This document shows, in pieces, positions 48,845 to 61,666 of a stretch of 64,000 nucleotides of DNA. The translations under genes and the position numbers were made by a program. The notes beneath the pieces were generated by a model. That model did no database searches and had not been told where the DNA came from. It saw only the letters and a list, made by a program, of their open reading frames with translations. The DNA lies in NCBI RefSeq assembly GCF_000247815.1, contig NC_021674.1, positions 33,529,462 to 33,593,461 on the forward strand, given 5' to 3'. The stretch comes from Ficedula albicollis. Its lineage: Eukaryota > Chordata > Aves > Passeriformes > Muscicapidae. Numbering within the stretch: position 1 is the first letter of the stretch; each line of letters begins with the position of its first letter.

Positions 48845-50890
48845 ATAAGCAGACTACATAAAAACCAAAACCATTTAACCACAGCTAGTTTAAATGCAGT
48901 TTGGAAGCAATTTGAAGCCATGCAAAGATAATCAGATTTCAAAGAGTAAGGTAATTTAAACATTTGAACAAGCTATCAACATAGAAGCTCCAGAAGAGTT
49001 AGGCAGCCAATGTGGAAAGTAAAGGGAAGGATTTGAACAGTTCCAACCACAAGAATTATGTTCCTACAATGCAGAGATTAGAAAACCTGCAAATACAGCA
49101 GAACTGATACTGAGAACAGAGCCTTGCATAGGCTGACTTCACTACTCTAATAGCAGAATCCCTCTGCTGGTTTGTTTTAAATGGATAAATCCTTCCATTA
49201 AATATGCTAGCTACACCCTAATTTTAACCAGAGAGCAATCAATATCTCCCTGAGATTACAGAAAAATCCACACAGCTCAATAACCATGTAACTTTTTTTA
49301 CTGCCATAATCCAGACCACTAGAAGTCAATTGGGCTTTTTTCTCAATTGAGCTTTTTTCACTGTAGCTTCATGAATCCAGAACATGTCTGTCTAAATCAA
49401 ATTGATCTAAAATTTGGACAAAACACAGGAAAAGTTAAATTCAGATAAATAGATACTGGTTGTCAGAAAGCCACATATGTACAGCAAGTTTTTCTTTAAG
49501 AACAAATCTTACAATTTTTTAGCCAAAATATGCAGTACCTATATGACCATAAGCCTCCCCCTCCAAAGAATTCAACATTTCCTCTTTCGCCAGTGGTGTG
49601 CAGATGCTTAAATGCCAAAAAATATCTTGGATGTGACCAGATCAGCTGGTAACCATTCCTCAGCTACATACACAATTGAAATGTTCTTGAAATGCTTTTT
49701 TGCACAACAAACTCCTCTACCCTTGCTCTCTCTCACACCTCACCCCTCCATCCCAGCAAACTGCAGCACACACGGTCCATTACACTGCTGTGCCACCCCA
49801 CTGAAACTAAAGCACACACATCCCTCCAGGCAAACTTCTCCACTTAATGCTCCATCTCAGCTACTTCATAAGCAGACTACATAAAAACCAAAACCATTTA
49901 ACCACAGCTAGTTTAAATGCAGTTTGGAAGCAATTTGAAGCCATGCAAAGATAATCAGATTTCAAAGAGTAAGGTAATTTAAACATTTGAACAAGCTATC
50001 AACATAGAAGCTCCAGAAGAGTTAGGCAGCCAATGTGGAAAGTAAAGGGAAGGATTTGAACAGTTCCAACCACAAGAATTATGTTCCTACAATGCAGAGA
50101 TTAGAAAACCTGCAAATACAGCAGAACTGATACTGAGAACAGAGCCTTGCATAGGCTGACTTCACTACTCTAATAGCAGAATCCCTCTGCTGGTTTGTTT
50201 TAAATGGATAAATCCTTCCATTAAATATGCTAGCTACATCCTAATTTTAACCAGAGAGCAATCAATATCTCCCTGAGATTACAGAAAAATCTACACAGCT
50301 CAATAACCATGTAACTTTTTTTACTGCCATAATCCAGACCACTAGAAGTCAATTGGGCTTTTTTCTCAATTGAGCTTTTTTCACTGTAGCTTCATGGATC
50401 CAGAACATGTCTGTCTAAATCAAATTGATCTAAAATTTGGACAAAACACAGGAAAAGTTAAATTCAGATAAATAGATACTGGTTGTCAGAAAGCCACATA
50501 TGTACAGCAAGTTTTTCTTTAAGAACAAATCTTACAATTTTTTAGCCAAAATATGCAGTACCTATATGACCATAAGCCTCCCCCTCCAAAGAATTCAACA
50601 TTTCCTCTTTCGCCAGTGGTGTGCAGATGCTTAAATGCCAAAAAATATCTTGGATGTGACCAGATCAGCTGGTAACCATTCCTCAGCTACATACACAATT
50701 TAAATGTTCTTGAAATGCTTTTTTGCACAACAAACTCCTCTACCCTTGCTCTCTCTCACACCTCACCCCTCCATCCCAGCAAACTGCAGCACACACGGTC
50801 CATTACACTGCTGTGCCACCCCACTGAAACTAAAGCACACACATCCCTCCAGGCAAACTTCTCCACTTAATGCTCCATCTCAGCTACTTC
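48845..50890. repeat. Near-perfect 1023-bp tandem duplication
   Basis: ATAAGCAGACTACATAAAAA starts the copies at 48845-49867 and 49868-50890, ending CAGCTACTTC. A handful of substitutions separate them (for example C/T near 49215/50238, A/G near 49375/50398, G/T near 49678/50701). It begins seven bases after the interleaved duplication at 47679-48837. Confidence 0.97.
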
Positions 50891-53800
50891 AAATTTTGTA
50901 TCTAACAGCTCTGCAAAACCCTGAGCAGAGGGGCTTAGCCCACCCTGAGCCTGATGGAATTCACCTTCACACGATGTCATTGTATTTTCTTCTATAAACT
51001 CAATTAACAAAGTAAGCCATGTTTTAACAAGAAAAATACATAGGGAAAAAAAGCCTTTCTAAATAAAAGTATGAAGGCTCTAAGCAAGGAAGTATTTGTT
51101 AAAGCCCCTACACTGGCACGAATTTCAATTCATGTAAGGTACAGTTACTGAGACCAACTGGGAGTAAGATCAAAACAGTAACAGTAGAAACAAAACTTGT
51201 GTATTTGCATATCTCCAAATTCTTTTAAGTATCATGAATAGACCATTCTTTAAAAAATACCTGCAATAAGATAGCTGCCATAAATTAAAAGCAAACAAAA
51301 AGTACAAAAAGTACAACTTCTATCCTCACTTTAAATTTGCCTCATGGAGAATATTTATTAATTGCACTTATAAAATATACTGCTTACAAGCCTCTGTCCC
51401 ACAAAGTATTTAATGTCCATCCAAAATTTACTACTTTCATCAAAATAAAAAAAAAAATACACCTCCTCAAAATACACTAAAGCCATATGAAAAAAATTAA
51501 ACAGTGTTTGCATATGACAAACATTACAACCTTTAAAAGAACATATAAATACTTCAGACTGCCTAGGAATCTTGGAATTTTATCCATTTATTTGGAAGAG
51601 CTAACACAATGATGGCAGCAGTCATGGGATGCCTAGAATGTCAAAATTTCCCATTTATAGTCACTATTGCACTTTCCATACACTAAAGACTGATTACAAG
51701 TTTAAATCTGCTTTTTAAGGAAAATAATCCTTCTTCAGTGGAAGAATGACCACATCAAAGTCAATCATTATGTTCTCACAAAGACAGTTTTCTTAATGGA
51801 AGAAATTAAGAAGAATACTTAATCTGAATAAATTTACTACCCAGGATTAATGTACTTAACTTGAAACAGAATTATCTCTTTTTTTTTCCTACTATTATAA
51901 GTACACTCTTGAAAATATCTTCATTTTGTAATCACAGACGAATTTTCACAAACAGTCTCAAGTCTGGTTTTTTTAATGCAGTACTGTATTTGAAATATCA
52001 GTTGCACAACAAAAGAAATTCTAATATATGGACACAAAGTTTTCTCTGGCAAACTAAATCTGCCCTTTCTGCCTTTTCCTGCATTTTCCAACTAGGAAAT
52101 ATTTGTGGGACTCCAAATCTTGTCAGCCACCACACAGTGCTGTAAGGGCCACTGATACCAAATCTGGTGATTAGCACCATAGAGGCTGCATCGCTGTGTG
52201 ATCACCTGACAAATAATTTGGCACCCAAGGGATGAAAACTCTACCATTTAACAATTAAAAGCAAACCTCCTAACAGCACCAAAAGACTACTTGGACTTCA
52301 AAAGAAATGCTATTCTTATCATAGTACACAATTTTGGTCAGTCTACAAAAAAATAGTTGAAATCTGAGTTCTATTCTACCAAAACTACTTCACCCTTTGT
52401 CTTTTGGAACCAAACCAATCCAGTTTTCAGGCTCAGGATCCATACCTTAGGCATAGAACTAAAGTTTATTTCTACCAGTTATTTTCATTAGTTTCCAGAA
52501 AATTCTGAATTTTGAACAAATCTGAAAATGCACACAGATATTTGTATGCCTTTAAAAGTTACTCGTTTTGCTCAGAAGTAGAGTTCTAAAATACCTATCT
52601 CAACAAAGGTAACAGAGTTTGAAACCCAACCTTTAGTTTTTATTGTTTCTCACATAAAGCCCTTACTAAAGAGTAACTGGAAACCGTAGTCCAGATACTT
52701 GTCAGTACTTTGTGCCCTGCAGAACACCCAAAAGCTGGGTTAAGTGCTGTACTGCTGGCACCCAGTGAACAGCACAGGCTCATTGCTGACCTCTTATGAA
52801 AACAACACCCTGCTGGCTTCTCCCAAGGAAGCCCTTAATCATTCATAGCAGGTACACAACAAACAAAGAATTCACTTCTCCGGGGTTTTGAAGAAATCAA
52901 AATTGTCTCCTCTAATGGGACCATTCCCATCATTCAGATCAGCAGACACACTGCATGATGGGATGGACTATGAATACAGATTACTCACAGCTATAAACAC
53001 ATCTTGGAGTACTCCCCATAATCTTTGAATAAATTTGCATTTATTGTCATTGATTTGGATTGTTCTGTACGAGAGGACAACCACAGCATCAGCTTAGATA
53101 ATAATTCCAGTATATCTAAAATCAGACATGCATGAACTACCACAAAAACTCGTGTAAAAATATTACCATTAAAATTCATAAGTGACTCTTGGGGAAATGG
53201 GATCCATGCAACATCAGAAACAGCTAAGGAAGTTGTAAAATAAACACAATTTAACAAACAGACTCAGTACAATTTGCATATGATGATCCAACATCCCAGA
53301 TCCAACATCTAAAGGAAGTAAACTCCAGTGTTCATATACTAATTAAGAAGAAACAAAGCACAGTTTGCTGTTTCTTTTTTAGTATTAGCAAGACAAACTT
53401 TCTGGATAAAAGGGGAAAGCTTGAGGCTTTTAACCACATTGCACCTGATGGGAACAGGAATGAGTGAGCCATCAGTCTTACCCTACCCTTGGGCCAGTTA
53501 CTGCCAGGCTGCAAAGTCCTAGCCATGGTGCATATACCCAGTTCTTTAGCTCCACTTAGTCCCAACAAAACAGGGTTTCTTAGACCTCTCTGCAATCATT
53601 TCCTCTGTGTCATTTCTGCAATAATCTGCTGCAATGCATTTTTTCCCAGGGTTACTCTTGAAGGCCAGCTGAAATTTCCTATTATTTCAGGATACTCCAG
53701 CCATGCTGTGGAGGGGAAGTTTTGGTATGCAGAGTGTGCTTTTACTTCATCAAGTGCTCTAACTCACAAACATTTCTGGATGCAATTACAGGCAAATGGA

Positions 53801-55467
53801 AATTGGTGCAGTGAGCCAAGACAGATGCAATGTTCACACTGTTCTGAAAGACAAGCAGCAGAGTAAGATTTCCCCTGTCAATCCTGAAATAACACAGCAT
53901 AGTGGAATGGCACATGGCTGAGGGTACACTGCAGTCCTGCTACTTCCAATCAAGATATTAGTGGTGTAGTGAGAGAGGTTTGTGCATATTTAAGGCACAT
54001 GTGAAAGGATGCAGGAAATAGAAGGATGCTTAGTACTGCAGCAGGTCATGCATTTGGCATTTTTGGTTCTACTTTGTGTTAAGTTTTGGGTTTGTTTTTT
54101 TTTTAATAGCATGTAATCAATCTGGGGTGCCACTAAGCATCATGTAAGAGGGGACATTAGGACAGCTCCAGATGACGTAACATCCCATTGCTAACTAAAA
54201 TTGGTCTATTCCCTCAATAAACAAAAAATAAATTTAACTATCCTCTGCAGAGGCAACAGCAGCAGTACCCATCGTGTGGTTCCCCTCAACTTTCAGTTCT
54301 TGAGCCTACTCTTCTACAGACTGTGCCCCACAAATCTTTTCTTAAGATGCCAGGCACATTCTCTTTTAAAACATATTTTATTTTTCTCACAAACATGATT
54401 GCTTTTGCATTATTTTAACCTAGGATCCCCTACACTTACAGAACGCAACCTATTACTGCTGAAAAACACTCCCCACCCTTGTAATTTACTACTCAGCAAC
54501 AGATGTCCTTCACCAGAATTGTTACCTTTTTATTTTTCACAGAGAGGATGCTACTTGTTACCACAGAACAGCTGAAGAATACAAGATGTTATTTCATGAT
54601 GCAAACTAGGCTAAGGAAAATAGCTCTGAATTGCAAAGTTAAAGCTAATGCTTCAACAGCTAAGCTGTCCTTCTCTATGACATACCAAGTTGGTATTTTT
54701 TGGTATATATGACAACCATGAAGAAAGAACTAGAACTGGCACTGAACTATACTTCTGAAAACTACTTCTGGCAGAAGGTAAGACAAAACTCCTGCAACAT
54801 TCAGCTCCCTTAAAATCCATACACATATAAGAGATCTGTGAGCAGAAAGAAAAACAGCTGGCAAAGTCTTTTTTTATCAAATCAATCTTTCCTCACACAA
54901 GTGTATCACATGATCATATAACTGTTTCACTCTACACTGTATGCCTTAAATTAATTCTGAGCCACCCAAACCATTTCACAGAAAATTCTATGACCAACAA
55001 GCTGATCACATAGAGACAAATGATGTGAAACATACTCAGTTATTCATAGCAACCACAGCTGATACAGCGAGATTTTGTACACAGCCTGTTACAACTGAAC
55101 ATGCAAGACTATAATACCAACTAATTTTTACTTAATAAAATCCACAATTTAGTTTTTTTCTAGTCACAGTTTACTTGTTATTTAAGTCGAATCTGCACAC
55201 CTTTTTCAAAGCCTAACTCATCCTTCATAATTCCAGCTCTTTGTAGTCATTTTGTTTCTCATTAGCAAATTCATTTCTTAGCTGGCAGAGTAATCAACAA
55301 ATGCACCAAGCATCAATATCCAGAACAAAGAAACATTTATTTCTCAGGTAGGTACAGAGCTTTAGATGATAGTTCTTATCTACAGTAGTTTTAAACACTT
55401 CAGCATAAGAGGTTCCCAGTTTAAGAGCATCTTCTAGTCACTGAGTGGCTCACAGTCATTGTTCACA

Positions 55468-55593
55468 TTCTGTTAAACAATTCCCAATAACACACATCTA
55501 TCACTGGAAGATAATTTTTCATTTCAGTGTTGTTCTGTTAAACAATTCCCAATAACACACATCACTGGAAGATAATTTTTCATTTCAGTGTTG
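55468..55593. repeat. Two-copy tandem duplication, 65-bp unit
   Basis: TTCTGTTAAACAATTCCCAA starts the copies at 55468-55532 and 55533-55593. The second copy lacks four bases (CTAT). Confidence 0.95.
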
Positions 55594-55748
55594 ACCGTAC
55601 CTCCTCATTCACCAAAAAGATAACCATGAGAATTGAGGGTATGTTTACATCTGGAGAGAATCTGCAGATTTGACCGTACCTCCTCATTCACCAGAAAGAT
55701 AACCATGAGAATTGAGGGTATGTTTACATCTGGAGAGAATCTGCAGAT
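55591..55748. repeat. Two-copy tandem duplication, 79-bp unit
   Basis: TTGACCGTACCTCCTCATTC starts the copies at 55591-55669 and 55670-55748. They differ by one A/G. It overlaps the end of the preceding duplication by three bases. Confidence 0.95.
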
Positions 55749-58488
55749 TAAAGACAGTGTGTCTGAACACAAGGAACTGATCCCATCTTATATGACCAGT
55801 GTGACTGGAACCCTCCTCATCTTTCTGTTTTGAAATTTCTTATCCTTTCCCAGTGGGTTGGGTTTTTTGAGTAAGCCTGCAGAGCTAAACTCCAGAACAA
55901 CGTCAGCCATGCAGTGTCACAGGATGGGATCAACTATGAGGAATGAACAAAGATACTTAAGAACAACTGCATCAATAGTAACAAAGACAATTTATCAAAA
56001 TCTTCACTTGCTATTAGAAATGAAAAAAAAAAAAAAACAAAAAAAAAACAGAGGCACATCTGAAGATATAAATCATCTCTTCTATTACTGCAAACTTTTC
56101 AGCACTAGATTATTTAATATACCGACATCCAGAGAAACAGTCTAATATCTTTTGGTAGCAAAAGGGATCCTCATTTTGCATCAAAAAATGTTATACAGAA
56201 TAGTTCACAAAAGCAGGAGGAAAAATACCCCAACTAAAAGATCTTTGTGTACATAAATCAGGCTTTAAAATTCAAACTTGATTTTCTAAGTGAATCCAAA
56301 TCCATAGTCCAAGTCTTAATCAGAAGTAACTCTAGCAGATTAATTGTTTAAACATCCTACAGTCCTGAAAAATGCCACAGGCTTACTTTTAGGTCTTCTT
56401 TAAATAAGAGGAAAAAGAAAAATGTTGAAGTGCTTAAATAAAAAAGCCACTCCAAAATATATCAAGATCTAAAGGATTTCTTTTTCTTGTGCCAGGCATG
56501 TGAAATGCACATTTCACTGGTACTGTAACAGATGTTCTGAGTTCTCATGTATTCTTGAAGAATAATTTTCCAATCCGTTGCAGCATCTTACAGAAATTAA
56601 ATGGCAAGAGTAAGCATTCATTTCCTGAAACTTGAGTTCAAATACTGATTAGGTCAGAAATGAAGTGCAATGGCTCAAGCCTAGAAGATAACCCATCTCC
56701 TGTACCTTATGTCCAATGTCTAATCCCTTCAACAGGACTGGACACACCCAAACACCTCCTAAGGTCAGACCTTGTGTTCACAGAGAATAGAAAGCTACAA
56801 ACCTAATTCTTGCTGAGAAATCTGATTGCAACTGCAAAAATATCTTTAAAATAGAGGATAATTTCACATTTCAGATAGCTGAAGGACATGGAAGGCATCA
56901 ACCAAAATTAGTATTGAAGAACACCAGATCTTATTCTGTGGGAAAGAGACACACAAGTGCACTTTGGCCACCTAGAAAACAAAACCAAAGTATCATAAAG
57001 CCACAGTTAAATTTTGGTGGGTTTCACTTGCTTTTCTTGCTGTTGGCCATTTTGCAAGTGGGTAAACAAGCTTCACTTGTAATTTCTCTTGGTTTTTTTT
57101 GTTTTTATTTTTTTATTTTAGACTTATCTAAACAGAAAAATTCAACATCTGTCAAGAAAGATGAAATTGTCTAAGTCTTACAGCATAACTAAACCCTGTT
57201 TCTGTGTCTGGCACTGATTTTTTTAATGATTATCTTTTCAGTGAAACTGAGCACGCAATTAAAAAACCTAATCACACTACTAAGGCTTTTAGACAAATTA
57301 GCTTTTCTAAGGTTGAGTATTTAAAGTGAGTTTAGGAAGAATGCTTGTCAAATGCATCTTAAAATTGTTGATTAGGTTAAAAAAAAAAAAAGCAAAGCAG
57401 AATAGTGCTTTTGTATGACATAGAAAAGCAGTTTAATTCTGGGTGTTTTTTGGTTTAGGCTAAGGGCTTTTTTCTACAATTAAGGTTATTGTAAATTATT
57501 CTTCAGGCATATTTTTAAGTCCCAATCATGTCCATTCACTTATCCAAGCTATATCGAACCTCTTGAATGTTCATTCCCTGGGCTGCTACTACCTGTGTTC
57601 ACCAGAAACAGCTTCTCTTCACAACAACATCCTGGAAAAATTCTTCATTTCACAATTCTAATTGTGAAACAGCTTTGCTTACACAACAAACCAGGACACA
57701 TCTGCCCTCCTTTTGGAAACATTTTGGCTGTGGAGGCCCCAAGAAAAAACAAGCCACAGAGAACCTTGGTCATTGGTGAAACCCAAACAGCTGAATTCAC
57801 GTGGTGAAAGGAAAGCACAGTTCCAAAGACAGGGCCAGGCTCTGCTTGGAGCAGGTAATCCAGAAATAACATGGAGCACCCCGACCTCGGCATCCAGCAA
57901 CATCTCTCACAGCAGGACCTAAATACCACTTTGGGGGGTGTTGGGAAGGAAAAGGATTTGACAGGAGGGTCTCACAGATATGTATGCATAACAGAAAGAT
58001 CTTTGAATGGAGAATCTAAAGAAGGAATAGAAATTACAGCAAGTTTTGATACAGAAAAAAAGAATTGCTAAGCCAGTCTTACTGGATAACTAAGAAGCCA
58101 AAGGGTAAAATGAGTTGGAAGGAGTTTTTATGACTCAGAGCAAAGGATAAATCCACCTCAAACAAAAGATGTTTTTACCAATCAAAAAGATTTTGATGAG
58201 CAAACAAAAATACCATGTTACAAGTAGAAAGAAAGGTCTCAAAATTTTCCACTGCAAGACAACTGAAAAACAACTTCTAGCTTAAACTGTAACATACTTT
58301 TTGTGCTTGGAAAATAGTAACACGAATATGGTAATGTTAGTACTTATGATAGTCTATAGGTGATAGTAAAGTATTGATTGGTTGTCATAAATTAAAATGC
58401 TCTACAATGAAAAGTGTATAATGCATTGTAACCAGAAGTAGAGTTGGCTTCAGACGAGACTACAGCTGATGCTGACTGCTGTGGGCTA

Positions 58489-58521
58489 GGCTCTTGTTAC
58501 CAGCTTGGCTCTTGTTACCCA
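58489..58521. repeat. Two-copy short tandem repeat, 18-bp offset
   Basis: GGCTCTTGTTACC at 58489 is repeated at 58507. Confidence 0.8.
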
Positions 58522-59804
58522 CAACCCCTGAAAACTGCTGTATCATCTGGATACAACAAACAACATTTTAAAGAGCCGCCAGGAGTCCCGCATCCCTTGG
58601 CTCTTACAGGGGGTTTTAAAGCAAAGCACAAGGATACTGCTGCACTGACATCCCCCAACCCCACAGCATAATTAAGCAGTTTACAGTCTTCCAGTGTGAG
58701 GAGAAGGGACATTTGCTTCCAAGTCCACTGCTGAAACAGGCTAAGGAACTAAACTGTGTAATTGGAAAATATCACTCCTCGTGGACAGTTCTGTAGGTAC
58801 TACAGTCACACTGTGTTGATGTTGTATACATTTCAGAGTCAATCTCCTGTCCATGAGGCTTTGTCAACACACATTCACGCAACAGATCAAACACCAGTAC
58901 AAAGCAAGAAGAGAGTCCAAATGCTTTTAATGTTTTTCCAGTAACTGCTATGACATTTTTAAAATAGAAAAAGACATAACTTTTATTTGAAGGGTTCCTC
59001 CAAAAGCCTGATATTGAAGCCAATACTGCACAGTTTTGTGGTAAATCTCACTAAGTTATGACTCTATCTGATGGCCTACCACCACCATATTACCTTGCAC
59101 AGAGTGCCAGCAGTAATTGCATTGCTTTAGTAGAAACTTGATTCCTCAAATACACCCCATATTAATTTGCTAAATAGAACCTCAGTAACTTTGAAATAAA
59201 AATCAAGAAGGATTTTTGTAATTAATCTAAAATTGATTGGGAAATAACTTTTCAAAATTAAGAACTAAATTTTTAAAGACTGTTCAAAGATAATTTTTTT
59301 ATTTATTTCAGCTATAAGGTAAGTTTAAGAGAACATAATTCTTCCAATTAAAAGTAATCCAGAATTTTTTATTGCATAAGAAGCATACAAAGAAAATACA
59401 CCCAAACCAAAAAAAAATGCACTTTTGGAAATTACCAATTCTAGGAGTCATACAAGTTGAACAAAATTAAAACCTTTTTCTGTCTTTATTCTAATAGGAG
59501 ACAATTGCAGGGGTGAGTCCACAGAGATTTTATTCTTCCTTATTGTGAACTCACATCCCCAACAGCAGTAAACAAGAGATTGACATGTCAAGGACAAACT
59601 TCATTTCATAGGTACAAGCCTAGGAAAAACTGGAGATCATTAATTTTCATCAGTCAGAATGAATACTAAGGACTCACCACAAGATAAATACAAAACACCT
59701 GTTTTACTAAAAGCTACTGTGAGTTTGTGGAAAAACTGGAGGCATTTCAAAGCTAAGAAAAGTTTTGCTCACAGAATGGGGCAGGATGGCAGGGGAGGAG
59801 AAGG

Positions 59805-59926
59805 TTTCTGTTGTGTAGTCCTGGGAGAAAGCACAGCCTGGAATGACATTCTTAAACCTACAACCATTTCTGTTGTGTAGTCCTGGGAGAAAGCCTGGAA
59901 TGACATTCTTAAACCTACAACCACTG
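59805..59926. repeat. Two-copy tandem duplication, 62-bp offset
   Basis: TTTCTGTTGTGTAGTCCTGG occurs at 59805 and 59867. Both copies end CTTAAACCTACAACCA. The second lacks four bases (ACAG). Confidence 0.95.
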
Positions 59927-61648
59927 ATTAAACATTGTCTTAAGGCAAAAATTCTACACAATGAGCTTAAGCATGCATTACAGTTTGTAGCTGAGTTATT
60001 ATCTGCAATAAACTGATAACCATTCATTAACTTCTGAGCACAAGAGACAACTGGCAAGCTGTTTCATGCCTCAAAGAATTTACAACAAAAGGGAGGCAAA
60101 CACACAGTACAGGTGACTTTGTATTGGGAAAATAAAATGAATATTTAAAAATGCCGTTACCTTCCAGCTATATAATGAATTGACATGGAGATGTTCCAAC
60201 AAATGCAGTTTTTAAAACTGATTCTGAATCCTTATGTGCTATAAGCACAAAAGTAAGCATAATCTTTCAATTACAACAAACAGCTATTAGTAAAGTACTT
60301 TTTGGTGAAAATTAATTTTAATATTAAGGCCTATATGAACAAGTACCAAATACATGCTTCACAAGCAACCCTAACTACAGGGGTCACGAAATAGTATGTG
60401 TACTGACAGATACAGCCTGTAAGACTCCATGGGGGGAGGTTAAAAAAAAGATATGAAAATTAAAAATTAATAAGTCTACAGCACAGTAGTTCTGAACAGA
60501 CATATTCCCAAAGTCACAACTTCCAAGGCAATCTCTAAGGACAGTATCTTTGGCTCCATAATATTTTCTAATGCACTTGGGAGTGGTGTAAATTACTTCA
60601 TCTGCCTCAAAGCAGATTAGGGGAAGGAAAGCTGCAGCAGTGACCAGAGCCCTATGTCAGCTCCCCACAAGAGGAAGCCAAACAACACTGTATTCTGTGC
60701 ACGCCAAACACTGACATTGCTGAGAGCTACTTGTGCAAAGACAAAATATGTCCTTTAATAATTCAATTCCCCCAGGACTCAAGAACAAGATAGAACCAAC
60801 TTTGGAGCAGGATATTCAGATCTGCAGGTAGCATCCACGTTCATTGGTACAGACAGTGATACCTTATGTGATTTTCTGCCACCAGGCAGCATAACCACCC
60901 CAAAGCCACGATGCAAACAGCCCCAGGCTCTGCAGCTACACACCTCGCATTGGTGCTTTCATCTCAGAGCCCCCGTGACCAAATACAAAGACACAACTTT
61001 CTACTGCCCAGCTCAAAATCCACTTCTCTTCAGACCACTTCGCCTACAAGTTCATAGAGACCTTTTAAATTTAAAAAAAAAAAAAATAAAAAAATCTTGT
61101 CTATTTAAACCATTTCTACCCTCTCCATAAGACGCTTTGCAACTTCTGGAAATTCAAATCTTGTAGAGAAATTATAAATCTCTTCCTTGTCATTTTTTTA
61201 AATGTTCCCATGAGTCACACAGAGGGTCATAGCCATGTAACTTTGCAGGAAAATTAGGACTTCAGGTCTCACATTTCCAAATCTCTGAGATTTTTACACA
61301 AAAATTGGAAAGCATTTTTCATAGCTTTTTATTCCATAAATATATTGTTAACTTCAGGTCCCATCTCTAAATTTTGTCATTGATTTGATAATTGATTTAT
61401 ACCACAATATCATCCATAGCAGACAAGTACTTCAAAAAACTGTCATGTTCTTCACTTTTGATCAGTTTTCCCAGAAATATTTAATATCCCTTCTGCTATG
61501 AGCAGCTCTCCAGGTTATGTCTCCGGAGTCCATTTCAAGTAAATAATTTTTCACACCGACATTTAGTCTGCTGTAATTCACATTCCACTGGCCTCTTTAC
61601 TGTTCCATCTATGTTATCAGTTAAGCTGCAGGTTTTTTTCCACACACC

Positions 61649-61666
61649 TTTTTTTTTTTTTTTTTT
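61649..61666. repeat. Poly(T) run, 18 bases
   Basis: Eighteen T between CACACACC and CCAAGG. No associated element was recognised. Confidence 0.95.

Noticed and set aside
49730..49800. Possible first SMYD3 exon donor (CTCACCCC on +)
   Set aside because: The minus-strand translation lacks the CxxC of the MYND start and the N-terminal SET segment. It is also in a duplicated block without CpG enrichment.
53489..53866. 125-codon + strand ORF
   Set aside because: It has no motif, and an overlapping minus-strand ORF is equally open. A GTAAG-like site at 53474 was considered as a SMYD3 first-exon donor, but the reading frame lacks the MYND CDRC motif.
231..59926. Repeated units considered as a CRISPR-like array or satellite
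   Set aside because: There are only two adjacent copies per unit, different units at each site, and no spacers. This is a eukaryotic intron.
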